Part shown: positions 20,655 to 29,943 of the stretch, piece by piece
How positions within the stretch are numbered: the stretch's first letter is position 1
How the letters are laid out: each line of letters starts with the position of its first letter
Assembly: GCF_900188155.1 (NCBI RefSeq)
Contig: NZ_FZOG01000006.1
Location: 1 to 64,000 of the forward strand
Direction: 5' to 3'
Source: Pseudomonas segetis
GTDB taxonomy: Bacteria > Pseudomonadota > Gammaproteobacteria > Pseudomonadales > Pseudomonadaceae
Length of the DNA stretch: 64,000 bases
Notes under the pieces: model-generated
Database searches by the model: none
What the model was told of the DNA's origin: nothing
The model's input: only the letters and a program-made list of their open reading frames with translations
Made by a program: the position numbers and the translations under genes

Positions 20655-22421
20655 TTAGTGATCGATTGCAGCACCCGCACCGCGAGGGATACGGATATCT
20701 TCGATCAAGTGCTGGATGCGCTCTGGCGGCGCGCTGGTAACAGAAGCCACAGCTACCGCAACTACGAAGTTGAAGATCATGCCCAAGGTACCGATGCCTT
20801 CAGGCGAGATACCAAACCACCAGTCAGCAGCGCCAGCGGTAGGGTTGATGAACTTGTAGTAGACGATATAGCTGAAGGTGAATGCCAGGCCCACAACCAT
20901 GCCGGCAATCGCACCTTCCTTGTTCATCTTCTTGGAGAAAATCCCCATGACGATGGCCGGGAAGAAGGATGCTGCGGCAAGACCGAAGGCAAATGCCACC
21001 ACCTGTGCCACAAAGGCTGGCGGATAAATCCCGAACAAGCCTGCCACAACCACCGCAACCCCCGCGGCGATACGAGCAGCAAGCAGCTCTTGCTTCTCGG
21101 AGATGCTCGGCATGATGTTGCTCTTGAGCAAGTCATGGGAGATCGAGGTCGAGATAACCAGCAGCAAACCAGCGGCAGTCGACAAGGCAGCCGCCAAACC
21201 ACCGGCTGCAATCAGGGCGATTACCCAACCTGGCAGGTTGGCGATTTCCGGGTTGGCCAGAACCATGATGTCGCGGTCGACGTAAAACTCGGTAGCCGCA
21301 TCAGTCGGGGCATTGGTCACCTGGCGCTCGCCATGGGCACCGGTTTCAGCCGAAAAGGTTGGCGCGCCGGCAAATGGAGCACCTGGACCGTACTGAATCT
21401 TACCGTCGCCATTCTTGTCGAGCCAGGCGATCAGACCGGATTTCTCCCAGTTTTTAACCCACTGTGGTGCATTGCTGTATTCAACACCTGGAATGGTCGT
21501 CAGCAGGTTGGTACGCGCAAACGCGGCAACAGCTGGAGCCGTGGTGTACAGAATGGCAATGAACAACAGAGCATAACCGGCCGACTGGCGAGCAGCGCGT
21601 ACGGTTGGCGTGGTGAAGAAACGTACAATTACGTGCGGCAGGCCCGCAGTACCAACCATCAGCGCCATGGTGATGAAGAACACGTCGATAGTCGACTTGC
21701 TTCCATCAGTGTAAACGCCAAAGCCCAGCTCAGTACCCAGACCGTTAAGACGCTCCAGAACCGACTGGCCAGTGCCCGTCACTTCGCTACCAAAGCCCAG
21801 TTGTGGGATTGGGTTACCGGTGATCAGCATCGAAATGTAGATCGCTGGCACCATGTAGGCGAAGATCATCACGCAGTATTGCGCCACCTGAGTGTAGGTG
21901 ATGCCCTTCATGCCGCCAAGAACGGAGTAGAAGAACACGATGCACATGCCGATGATTACACCGGTGTTGATGTCTACTTCCAGATAACGCGAGAAGACGA
22001 TACCAACGCCGCGCATTTGCCCGGCCACATAGGTGAAGGAAATGAAGATCACGCAGATTACCGCGACCACGCGAGCCGTCTGCGAGTAGTAACGCTCGCC
22101 GATAAACTCAGGCACGGTGAATTTGCCGAACTTGCGCAGGTACGGTGCCAGGCACATGGCCAGGAGCACGTAGCCGCCGGTCCAGCCCATCAGGTAAACG
22201 CTGCCGTCAAAGCCGGTGAAGGAAATAATCCCCGCCATTGAGATAAACGAAGCCGCGGACATCCAGTCGGCGCCCGTAGCCATGCCGTTGAGAACTGGAT
22301 GAACGCCTTTACTGGCAACGTAGTATTCACTGGTAGACCCGGCACGGGTCCAGATGGCGATGCCGATGTACAGTGCAAAGGTTGCACCGACAAACAGATA
22401 AATCAGAGTTTGGGTATCCAT
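20655..22421 (-). CDS. Sodium/solute symporter of the ActP-like VC_2705 group
   Basis: A 588-residue SSS-family transporter with about 13 helices, beginning MDTQTLIYLFVGATFALYIG. Typical SSS stretches include GADWMSAASFISMAG and the sodium-site region ALSTAAGLLLVISTSISHDL. Residues 335-346 hold an EF-hand-like loop, DKNGDGKIQY. It is 10 bases downstream of a DUF4212 gene, and this pairing defines the small-subunit-associated symporter subgroup. The substrate is probably a short carboxylate such as acetate, but it is not established. From memory, PA3234/PA3235 are the P. aeruginosa equivalents. Confidence 0.9.
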   Translation of the reverse strand: MDTQTLIYLFVGATFALYIGIAIWTRAGSTSEYYVASKGVHPVLNGMATGADWMSAASFISMAGIISFTGFDGSVYLMGWTGGYVLLAMCLAPYLRKFGKFTVPEFIGERYYSQTARVVAVICVIFISFTYVAGQMRGVGIVFSRYLEVDINTGVIIGMCIVFFYSVLGGMKGITYTQVAQYCVMIFAYMVPAIYISMLITGNPIPQLGFGSEVTGTGQSVLERLNGLGTELGFGVYTDGSKSTIDVFFITMALMVGTAGLPHVIVRFFTTPTVRAARQSAGYALLFIAILYTTAPAVAAFARTNLLTTIPGVEYSNAPQWVKNWEKSGLIAWLDKNGDGKIQYGPGAPFAGAPTFSAETGAHGERQVTNAPTDAATEFYVDRDIMVLANPEIANLPGWVIALIAAGGLAAALSTAAGLLLVISTSISHDLLKSNIMPSISEKQELLAARIAAGVAVVVAGLFGIYPPAFVAQVVAFAFGLAAASFFPAIVMGIFSKKMNKEGAIAGMVVGLAFTFSYIVYYKFINPTAGAADWWFGISPEGIGTLGMIFNFVVAVAVASVTSAPPERIQHLIEDIRIPRGAGAAIDH

Positions 22422-22431
22422 TGTCGGCGCC

Positions 22432-22698
22432 TCAGTCTTCGTGGACGTCGTGTTTGCGGTCGTACTGATTCATCTTCCAGACGTAGAAGAAAATCATCGC
22501 CACAAATACGTAGATGGACCCTTGCTGGGCAAACCAGAATCCCAGTGGGAAACCGAAGAACTGAATGGTATTGAGCTCATCAACGAACAGAATACCGCAG
22601 CCGAATGACACCACAAACCAGACCACCAGCAGCGTCAACATCAGCCGCAGGTTGTCTTTCCAATAGGCCTTGGCAGCCTCTTGCTTAGACGCAGACAT
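22432..22698 (-). CDS. DUF4212 small symporter subunit
   Basis: An 88-residue protein with two helices (LMLTLLVVWFVVSFGCGILF and FWFAQQGSIYVFVAMIFFYV). It starts at ATG 22698 after GAGGAGAACC. DUF4212 proteins are found directly upstream of VC_2705-type sodium/solute symporters and are taken to be their small subunit. The spacing here indicates one operon. The 245-bp region upstream, to the divergent GST gene, should hold its promoter. Confidence 0.9.
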   Translation of the reverse strand: MSASKQEAAKAYWKDNLRLMLTLLVVWFVVSFGCGILFVDELNTIQFFGFPLGFWFAQQGSIYVFVAMIFFYVWKMNQYDRKHDVHED

Positions 22699-22943
22699 GT
22701 GAGGTTCTCCTCAATTGTTTTTGTTGTTTTGACACCTGCAACTTAGCAGCACAGGGCGTAAGCGCCAGTGAGACTTTGGTCGAGTGCAGCCAGGACATGT
22801 GCTGGCCATCACTGTTTATAGGGCATCTAGCGCAGCGGCGCCCCAGTTGCCCTGTGCACCCACGACCAAGGTCGTATACTGCCCGGCGAACAGAAACAAA
22901 CAGCTAATGTGATCTACCCCTGAAAAAGATTGGAAACCAGCCA

Positions 22944-23573
22944 ATGTCCTGCAAGGAAATGACCCTGTTTTACTCGCCAGCCTCACCCTTCGCACGCAAG
23001 GTAATAGTGCTGCTGCACGAGACCCGGCAACTGGACAATGTCGAGCTTTTCGATGTCCAGCTCAGCCCGGTCAGTCCCAGCGGGGATGTCATCGCACGCA
23101 ACCCATCGGGCAAGATCCCGGCGCTTGAACTGGCCAATGGCGATACCCTGCACGACAGCCGGGTAATCCTTGACTACCTCGACCACCAGCACGGCGGCGA
23201 ACCGCTCATTCCCCGTGACGGTGCAGCCCGCTGGCAGCGCCTGACCCTGGCCTCACTGGCTGACGCGATACTCGACGCAGCTATTTTGATCCGCTATGAA
23301 ACCTTTCTGCGCCCCAAAGAGCTGCATTGGCCAACCTGGCTGGACGCCCAGCAGGAAAAAATCGAGCGGGGCCTGGCAGAGTTGGAAACCCAGGCTGCTA
23401 GCGACCGACTGCAATGCTTTAATATCGCATCGATCGGCATTGCCTGTGCCTTGGGCTATCTGGACTTTCGCCAGCCGCAACTGGGATGGCGCGCACGTTT
23501 TGCCTGCCTGGCGAGCTGGTACGAAGATGTCAGCCAGCGCGAATCCATGCGCAGCACCCAACCACCGGCCTGA
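22944..23573 (+). CDS. Glutathione S-transferase family protein
   Basis: A 209-residue protein with a thioredoxin-fold N-domain (TLFYSPASPFARKVIVLLHE), where Ser in SPASPF is the likely catalytic residue. The NPSGKIPALELANGDTLHDS motif follows, with the cis-Pro and the glutathione-binding Asp-Ser. A helical C-domain covers ~90-205. An internal ATG at 22959 is a weaker alternative start. No operon partner is visible, so the substrate is unknown. Confidence 0.88.
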   Translation: MSCKEMTLFYSPASPFARKVIVLLHETRQLDNVELFDVQLSPVSPSGDVIARNPSGKIPALELANGDTLHDSRVILDYLDHQHGGEPLIPRDGAARWQRLTLASLADAILDAAILIRYETFLRPKELHWPTWLDAQQEKIERGLAELETQAASDRLQCFNIASIGIACALGYLDFRQPQLGWRARFACLASWYEDVSQRESMRSTQPPA

Positions 23574-23744
23574 ACTGGGCCAGCTAGGCCTTGGCTGGGC
23601 TGCTCCTCAACCCATCGCTGTCACCCGTGCGCCGGGGTGTCCTGGCCAGCCCCAAGTGCTTGGCAGAAGGCGCGAACAATTGCGCAATCTGCCGAGCCAG
23701 CCGGGCCCCACAGCGTGCATCCTCGCGCAAGCCGATATGCCCGC

Positions 23745-24047
23745 TCACCGGCGATACCAGTAGTAGTAAAAACCACCACCGAGCAACACCGCCAATTGCC
23801 CCAGCGCCGCGCAAAGCTGGGCAAAAGACTGAACAGAAGGGTTGCTGGAGGCATTGGCGACCCCGGTCAGGCTACTCAGGAAATCCGCCGGCAAGCTGTT
23901 CAAGACCAGCCAGCTCAGTGGCATGCCAGTCGATGTCAGCCCACTGATCAGATCAAAGCGCCTGAAGAACATCAGGCCAATCAGCAGAAACAGGCTGAGA
24001 ACAGCCCCCAGAAAGCAACACAGCGAAATCCGCATAAAGACTCGCAT
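23745..24047 (-). CDS. Small membrane protein downstream of creD
   Basis: A 100-residue protein with two membrane helices (CCFLGAVLSLFLLIGLMFF near the start; LCAALGQLAVLLGGGFYYYW near the end). ATG 24047 is preceded by GGAG eight bases upstream; the longer frame into creD is not supported. It is 46 bases after the creD stop and probably in the creD transcript. By position it corresponds to P. aeruginosa PA0466 (from memory). The function is unknown. The 171 bp between it and the GST gene hold nothing I can identify. Confidence 0.75.
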   Translation of the reverse strand: MRVFMRISLCCFLGAVLSLFLLIGLMFFRRFDLISGLTSTGMPLSWLVLNSLPADFLSSLTGVANASSNPSVQSFAQLCAALGQLAVLLGGGFYYYWYRR

Positions 24048-24093
24048 CTTCGACACTCCATAAGCGGCGCGGCTTGCCCGCGCCGCAACTTGA

Positions 24094-25446
24094 TTAGTTG
24101 AGGGACGTTTCGGCAGCGCCCTTACCGACGCCATACCAGTCGAGATTACGGGTTAGCACCATAAAGCCGCCGAGCACCACGAAGACCAGTATCGAGCCCA
24201 TCAGCAATGCGTAGTCCTCCGCGCTAAGCAAGCCGTAGAGCATGGCGTAGAGCATGCCGAGCAGCAGGCCAAAACCCAGCCCCCGCGCAGCACTGCGCAA
24301 TACATAGCTGACATAAAAGCTGATCAACGACACGCAGGCACCGGCTGAAACCACATAGGCCAGGGCAAACCCCATGTGCTCGGAAAGCGAAATCAGCAGC
24401 AGGTAGAACAGCGCCAGCGACAATCCAACCAATGCATACTGCATCGGGTGCACGGCCATGCGCTTGAGGATTTCAAAGAGGAAGAACACTGCGAACGTCA
24501 AGACAATAAACAACAGGGCATATTTGATTGAACGATCAGCCTTGAGATATTGATCGACCGGGTCGACAAAGCTCACCCCCAGGTTGCGTGACGACAAGCC
24601 CTGGCACTGGCCACCCGAACGACAGCCCGCCAGGACCTCCTCCATATTGGTGGCGAAGAAACTGGTGTGCCACTTGGCCTTGAACCCCTGGTCTGTCACC
24701 GAGCGCTCAGTCGGCAGGTACAGCCCGCTAAAACTTGGATGGGGCCAGTCCGACGAGAGCTCCACCACGCTGTCACGGCCAATAGGGGTCACATGCAGGC
24801 TGGCGGTGCCCTGCAGCTTGAGGTCAAAGGCAAAACTCAGGCTCTGCTCACTTGTCGTATCCATGGCCGGTAAAGGCACATGCACCCCGCTCCCCAGCAT
24901 CGGCTCGCCGCTGCCTGGCTGAAAATTCAGGCGCTGGTTGTTGAGCTCTAACTTGAGGTCGTTATTGATACCGCGGATATCACTGATACCCACGGCCAGA
25001 AATGCCGGATCGAAGCTGTAGTCTTCGAGTTTGCCACTGACGCCATAGTGGGCAGGCAAGCTGAACGAACCGCTGACACGATTATCGCTGTGGTACAGGC
25101 GCGCCTGGTAGATACCACGGTTGCGCAGTTCAGTGCGCATCGAGCCATTGAGCTTGAACTGCTCGGGCAAAAAGTACATGCGCCCGCGTACTTGCCATTC
25201 ATCCCAGTAGCGCTCACCGGTTTTCTCGTTGGTTTTCCAGCCACGCTTGGCTTGGGTATAGGGCACGACCAAAATCGGCCCGGTCAGTTGCTGGGCAAAG
25301 CTGGAACTGCGGGCAATGTCCTGGACCACCTCATCACGTTGGCTCTGCCGTTCACTGACCAGGTTGCCAATCATCAGCAGCGGAATAATCAACAGCACAA
25401 TTAACAGGGCTATGGTGCCCAGCTTGAATAACAAAGGTCGGTTCAT
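24094..25446 (-). CDS. creD: CreD inner-membrane protein
   Basis: 450 residues from ATG 25446, which has GGAG nine bases upstream, matching the E. coli CreD length. One N-terminal helix (LGTIALLIVLLIIPLLMIGNL) is followed by a large periplasmic domain containing GERYWDEWQVRGR and GLYLPTERSVTDQGFKAKW. A block of C-terminal helices from about residue 310 includes RMAVHPMQYALVGLSLALFY. CreD is the main output of the CreBC system, linked to envelope maintenance, beta-lactam response and biofilm. Promoter boxes at 25505-25537 suggest direct CreB control. Confidence 0.93.
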   Translation of the reverse strand: MNRPLLFKLGTIALLIVLLIIPLLMIGNLVSERQSQRDEVVQDIARSSSFAQQLTGPILVVPYTQAKRGWKTNEKTGERYWDEWQVRGRMYFLPEQFKLNGSMRTELRNRGIYQARLYHSDNRVSGSFSLPAHYGVSGKLEDYSFDPAFLAVGISDIRGINNDLKLELNNQRLNFQPGSGEPMLGSGVHVPLPAMDTTSEQSLSFAFDLKLQGTASLHVTPIGRDSVVELSSDWPHPSFSGLYLPTERSVTDQGFKAKWHTSFFATNMEEVLAGCRSGGQCQGLSSRNLGVSFVDPVDQYLKADRSIKYALLFIVLTFAVFFLFEILKRMAVHPMQYALVGLSLALFYLLLISLSEHMGFALAYVVSAGACVSLISFYVSYVLRSAARGLGFGLLLGMLYAMLYGLLSAEDYALLMGSILVFVVLGGFMVLTRNLDWYGVGKGAAETSLN

Positions 25447-25504
25447 GGTGCAGCTCTCCATGCATGGGTTGATGGAGAGCACTGTGCGCCGTCGAAATGG
25501 TGGC

Positions 25505-25537
25505 TTTATGGAGCCTTTATGGAGACTCTGTGGAGCT
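25505..25537 (-). promoter_or_regulatory. Three phased CTCCA boxes, likely CreB operator of creD
   Basis: Read toward creD, the 102-bp creC-creD gap contains CTCCA-N6-CTCCA-N6-CTCCA, three units with an exact 11-bp period. They lie about 60-90 bases upstream of the creD start. The E. coli CreB target (cre tag) is TTCAC-N6-TTCAC, with the same geometry. OmpR-type regulators bind such direct repeats. The assignment to CreB is inference from spacing and place. Confidence 0.6.
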
Positions 25538-25548
25538 TGTGTGTTGGC

Positions 25549-26976
25549 CTAGCCTGCAGTCGGGAGCAATATCCTGACCTCGACGCCACCCTCGACATTG
25601 GCAATCTGCAATTGGCCGCCATGCAACTCGATGACTTCCTCGACGAAGTTCAAACCCAGCCCGGTACTTTTTCGCCCGGTTTGCGGCCTGGGCAGCGAAT
25701 AAAAGCGCTCGGTCAGGCGCGCCAGCGCATAGTCGGGAATTGCCTCGCCCTGATTGAAAAAGCGAACCCACACGCCCTGCATGCAAGCTTCGGCCTGAAT
25801 ACGAATCAGCCCATGCTCAGGGACGAATGCCAATGCGTTATCCAGGATGTTGGCCAAGGCCTGGCGCAGCAAAAACCGCTCGCCCAAAAGCACAAGGCCC
25901 GGGGCGATATTGAGCTCGACCCTTACCTTGGACTGAGCGATGGCGGCCGCCTGGCCCTCCACCAATGCACCTATCAGCTCAGCCAATGGCAGCTTGGCGC
26001 GTTCCTCCAGGGCTTGCATTTGTTCGACCTGCGCCAGGCGCAGCAGGCGTTCGATCAGTTGCTGAAGGCGCGTGCTTTCCTGACTGATATTGGCAATGAA
26101 ACGCTTTCGCGAAGCATCCGGCAATTCTTCATCGAGCAGTTCAGCGGCACCACGAATCGCCGCCAGCGGGCTTTTCAATTCATGGGTCAGGGTATGCACA
26201 TAGCGCTCGACATAGGCCTTGCCTTCAAGCTCGGTGCGCATGCGCTCGACCGCCAGGGCCAGCTGGGTCATTTCTCCACCCGGCATGCGTGGCAAGGCTG
26301 CCCGCTGCCCTTCACTGACCGCTTGTGCGTATCGCGTCAGTTGGCGCAGCGATGAACTCAACCACCAACTAAGCAGGCCACCGACCAACAAGCCCAAGGC
26401 AATCAACCCATAACCCAGCCACGATAATCGCCGCTGCGAGCGCTCGATATAAGGCTGCAAGGTCTGGTTGGGCTTGGCCACGGTCACCACGCCAATAATG
26501 CGTTGCCCAACCTTGATGGGCGCTGCCACATACATCACCGAGCTTTCTGGATCATTCGGATCTTCGCGGGTAGAGCGAGCGCCGTATTCACCTCGCAGCG
26601 TGCGATAGACATCATTCCAGCGCGAGTAATCCTGGCCAACCGCCTGCCCCGTGGAATCAAGCAAGACAATGCCCTTGGCATCAGTCACATAGATGCGGTG
26701 ATTGACCTGCGTTTTTTGCACGCCCCAGATATCAGCGTTGGGCGAGCGCACACCGTAGGTTTTCAGCAACTGCGGCCAGTGGCTCTGACTGAGTTTTCCA
26801 GCCTGCACATCATCGCGCAGTACCTCGGCCAGCAGGTTGGCGGTATCGACCAGGGTTTCCTCGGTGGACTGGCGCACACCGGGTCGGATCTCGTCCATGA
26901 CAGTGCTCAGCACGAACCAGCCGGACAAGCCAACAAACAGGAAATACACCAGGAAGATACGAATCGCGATGGGCAT
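25549..26976 (-). CDS. creC: CreC sensor histidine kinase
   Basis: A 475-residue kinase. TM1 at ~4-26, a periplasmic sensor of about 150 residues, and TM2 at ~185-212 (LIALGLLVGGLLSWWLSSSL). A HAMP segment is followed by the H-box THELKSPLAAIRGAAELLDE and an ATPase domain with the G-box GRKSTGLGLNFVEEVIELHGG. The start codon overlaps the creB stop (ATGA). With CreB it responds to carbon metabolism and, in Pseudomonas, to inhibition of the low-molecular-mass penicillin-binding protein. Confidence 0.93.
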   Translation of the reverse strand: MPIAIRIFLVYFLFVGLSGWFVLSTVMDEIRPGVRQSTEETLVDTANLLAEVLRDDVQAGKLSQSHWPQLLKTYGVRSPNADIWGVQKTQVNHRIYVTDAKGIVLLDSTGQAVGQDYSRWNDVYRTLRGEYGARSTREDPNDPESSVMYVAAPIKVGQRIIGVVTVAKPNQTLQPYIERSQRRLSWLGYGLIALGLLVGGLLSWWLSSSLRQLTRYAQAVSEGQRAALPRMPGGEMTQLALAVERMRTELEGKAYVERYVHTLTHELKSPLAAIRGAAELLDEELPDASRKRFIANISQESTRLQQLIERLLRLAQVEQMQALEERAKLPLAELIGALVEGQAAAIAQSKVRVELNIAPGLVLLGERFLLRQALANILDNALAFVPEHGLIRIQAEACMQGVWVRFFNQGEAIPDYALARLTERFYSLPRPQTGRKSTGLGLNFVEEVIELHGGQLQIANVEGGVEVRILLPTAG

Positions 26977-27671
26977 CAGCCGTTACCCGGGCATTTTAGG
27001 CTGTAGCCCAGGCCACGGTGGGTCTGGATCGGGTCTTGGGTCGCATTCACCAGCCGCAGCTTCGCACGCAGGCTCTTGATATGGCTGTCGATATTGCGCT
27101 CATAGCCCGCATCTGCGGCGATGCCCAGGCCATCAAGCAGTTGCTCGCGAGAAAACACGCGCTCTGGTTGCTCAAGCAGCACGCTGAGCAACTTGAACTC
27201 ATGTCGGGTCAGGCTCAATGACTGCCCAAAGTAATGCACCTGATCGCGCTGGCTGTCCAGCTCAAAGCTCTGATAGCGAAGCAAGGTCGCATTGGGGGTC
27301 ACCTCACGCGGGGCTACACGTTTCAGAATCGCTTTGACCCGCGCGGCAACCTCGCGAGGACTAAAGGGCTTGACCACATAATCGTCGGCGCCAATTTCCA
27401 GGCCCACCACCCGATCAATTTCGCCATCGCGCGCGGTAAGAAAAATCACCGGCACTTCGCAGAAGCGGCGCAACTGCTTGCACACCTCAAAACCACTGAT
27501 GTCCGGCAGGCCGACGTCCAGGATCAGCAGATCAGGCTCCGCTTGCCGCACGGAATCAAGACAGGCCTGCCCCAATGCCAGCCAGGTGGTGGTGAAACCC
27601 TCTGATTGCAGGGCATAGATCAGGGTATCTGCAATGGCGGCTTCATCTTCGACAATCAGAATGTGTGGCAT
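26976..27671 (-). CDS. creB: CreB response regulator
   Basis: A 231-residue OmpR/PhoB-type regulator. The receiver domain has the acidic pocket EDE near residue 8, the phospho-acceptor Asp in LLILDVGLPD, and Lys in YVVKPFSPRE. The C-terminal winged helix is at ~130-228 (LSLTRHEFKLLSVLLEQPE; SLRAKLR). It starts at ATG 27671, after AGGA at seven bases. It heads the creBCD group. The 116 bp upstream, to the MCP stop, hold its promoter. Confidence 0.94.
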   Translation of the reverse strand: MPHILIVEDEAAIADTLIYALQSEGFTTTWLALGQACLDSVRQAEPDLLILDVGLPDISGFEVCKQLRRFCEVPVIFLTARDGEIDRVVGLEIGADDYVVKPFSPREVAARVKAILKRVAPREVTPNATLLRYQSFELDSQRDQVHYFGQSLSLTRHEFKLLSVLLEQPERVFSREQLLDGLGIAADAGYERNIDSHIKSLRAKLRLVNATQDPIQTHRGLGYSLKCPGNG

Positions 27672-27787
27672 CAGCGTCCTGCATGGTGGCGGTCCCGTCG
27701 GGAAGACTGCGACAGGCGCCCGCCAGCGTCAAGCCGACACCAGCCAGGGCCGTGAATAAAGGCCTGGGCAGGCGCCTGGCTTGATGA

Positions 27788-29818
27788 TCAACCCAGGCGG
27801 AAACGCCCGGTATTCTGCGCCAGCTCAAGACTGCCCATGCGCAGCTGCTCCGAGGCCTGACTCACCGCTTGTGCGCCATCGAGCAAGGTGCTGGCGTCCT
27901 GGTCGACCTGCTGGATATTACCGCTGACTTCATCCGCCGTGGCGGCTTGCTCCTCGGCTGCTGTAGCGATCTGTGCCAGACGGTCGCTCACACGCTGGAC
28001 CGACTCGACTATACCGCTCAGATCATCACTCATCGCCAGCACACTGCTGACATCGCCCTCGGCCTGGGCTACGGCCTGCTCCATCATTTCAACGGACTCG
28101 CCGACCACCTTATGCAAGTCGGCAACGGTTTGCGCAATTTCCGCGGTGGAGTTTTGCGTGCGCTGCGACAGGCTGCGGACCTCGTCGGCAACCACGGCAA
28201 AGCCTCGGCCTTGCTCGCCCGCCCGCGCAGCTTCAATTGCCGCATTAAGCGCCAGCAGGTTGGTCTGCTCGGCAATTCCCTTGATCACATCAACCACACG
28301 GGTGATCTGCTCGGTTTGCTGCTGCAACTGCTTCAAGGTTGCCGAACTATCCCCCAGGCGAGCACTGAGTTGGCGCATGCTGGAACTGGTGCGCTCACTG
28401 CGCTGGTTACTTTGATTGGCCACTTCCTGGGTTTGCACCGCCTCGACTGCAGCCTCCTCGCAGCTTTGGGCGACACTTTGCGCAGTCGCCGCCATTTGCG
28501 TGGCAGCAGCGGCAATCTGGCTCATCTGGCCTTGCTGGCGCTCGACGGCCTGCAACGAATTCTGCGCCTGGCGACTCAGCACCTGAACCGTACCGCCCAG
28601 GCCTTCGCTTTCATGGTTGACGCCCTGTAGCGAGCCGCGCAGTTGAGTCACGGCGGTATTGAGCGCCAAGGCAATTTGCGCCAGCTCATCCTTGCCGTAC
28701 ACCTGCATCTGCACACGCAAGTCGCCATCACGCAGGCCCTGGGCCGCCGCAATAACCTCATGGGCGCTGCGGCGAATCGACCAGTTAAGGCAAACAAGAC
28801 CGTAGAGCGCGGCCAGGGTCAGCAGCGCAAATACCAGGACGATATCTAGCATGTGCATTGTTGCGACGTGCTGGTAGGCGTTTTGGCTCTGCTCGAATTG
28901 CTCAACTTGTGCCTGCTGCAACGCGAGCAAATGCTGACGCAAGGCTTCGATTCGCTGAATAAACTGTGCGGGCGTCAACTGCATGGGGTTGGCGTCAAAC
29001 ATGTCCCGATCGATCTCTTTCAAGAACAGTTCGATGCCTTGCTCGGCGGCCATAAACGGTGCCTGCAGCTTTTTCATCGAGTCAGGAGCGGTGCGCTCGA
29101 GGGTGTTATGCGCCTTGAGCAACTGCGCGCTCGATTCATCGATGCTGCGTCGCAGGTCACGAATCCCGACCCGGCTCTGCAAGGTGAAATGCTCGGAAAC
29201 CACAGCGCCGTAGCCTCGACTGGCAAAACTGGCGAGGTTTTCAAGCAAGCGCGGCAAGGTAAAGGTCAACTGCTCCATCATCAGGTAGGTGTCGAGATGA
29301 GGGTCCAGAATCATTCCGCTGTCGGTGGCGATCTGCTCCCGAAGCGCGGTGAGATGCTGGAGATTCATTTGGTAACGCTCCAAGGCATCAGGTAACGCAA
29401 TGTTACTCAGCTCAGCGGAACTCAAGCGGCTGCGATCCGCCTGCAGGGTTTGCAACAACTCCTTTGCCTGGCTCGACATTGCGCCGCCCGACAATTGCTC
29501 GGACGCCTGCTTCAGCGCTTCATCGAGCTTGGCTTCACGACTGGTCAATAAGCCTTGGGCGGCATCATCGGTGCCTTTCCAGCGCGCCAATAGAGTGCGT
29601 TGCTCAAGCACCTCGCGCTGCACCTGCGCCAATGCCTGAATATCGTGGAGGCCTTTGATCTGCTGATCAATCAACCGCTGGCCGGCCTGGTACTCAGACC
29701 ATATGGCCCACAAGGCGTAGGTCAGCGGCAATATGAACAGGACAGCGAGGATAAGAAACTTACGGGCAAAACTAAAACGCTCGAGCAAACTGACGCCCGG
29801 CTTGAGTACTACAGTCAT
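27788..29818 (-). CDS. Methyl-accepting chemotaxis protein
   Basis: A 676-residue chemoreceptor. TM1 is at ~17-38 ([18 protein letters not shown]). An unusually long periplasmic, largely helical sensor region covers ~40-320, and TM2 is near 325-345 ([20 protein letters not shown]). HAMP and signalling helices follow, with the hairpin tip [19 protein letters not shown]. There is no C-terminal CheR-binding pentapeptide. The sensor of ~280 residues has no recognised ligand motif; its size and helix content suggest a helical-bimodular type. The gene stands alone. Confidence 0.93.
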   Translation of the reverse strand: MTVVLKPGVSLLERFSFARKFLILAVLFILPLTYALWAIWSEYQAGQRLIDQQIKGLHDIQALAQVQREVLEQRTLLARWKGTDDAAQGLLTSREAKLDEALKQASEQLSGGAMSSQAKELLQTLQADRSRLSSAELSNIALPDALERYQMNLQHLTALREQIATDSGMILDPHLDTYLMMEQLTFTLPRLLENLASFASRGYGAVVSEHFTLQSRVGIRDLRRSIDESSAQLLKAHNTLERTAPDSMKKLQAPFMAAEQGIELFLKEIDRDMFDANPMQLTPAQFIQRIEALRQHLLALQQAQVEQFEQSQNAYQHVATMHMLDIVLVFALLTLAALYGLVCLNWSIRRSAHEVIAAAQGLRDGDLRVQMQVYGKDELAQIALALNTAVTQLRGSLQGVNHESEGLGGTVQVLSRQAQNSLQAVERQQGQMSQIAAAATQMAATAQSVAQSCEEAAVEAVQTQEVANQSNQRSERTSSSMRQLSARLGDSSATLKQLQQQTEQITRVVDVIKGIAEQTNLLALNAAIEAARAGEQGRGFAVVADEVRSLSQRTQNSTAEIAQTVADLHKVVGESVEMMEQAVAQAEGDVSSVLAMSDDLSGIVESVQRVSDRLAQIATAAEEQAATADEVSGNIQQVDQDASTLLDGAQAVSQASEQLRMGSLELAQNTGRFRLG

Positions 29819-29943
29819 GACGACACCTCAAAACACTTAATGCACGCTCAGTGGCAAGCGTAACAAGCTAAAGTCCAAGCAAGAACTACGCCGATGCCAA
29901 GGTGCCACTATCCAGCAAGATGGCCATACCGCTTGGCTAAGAC

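Noticed and set aside
20601..22241. 546-codon open frame on the plus strand
   Set aside because: It is antisense to the sodium/solute symporter, with His/Gln/Arg-rich low-similarity composition typical of a shadow frame.
25519..26355. 278-codon frame opposite creC
   Set aside because: It is antisense to the histidine kinase, whose H-box and G-box are clear.
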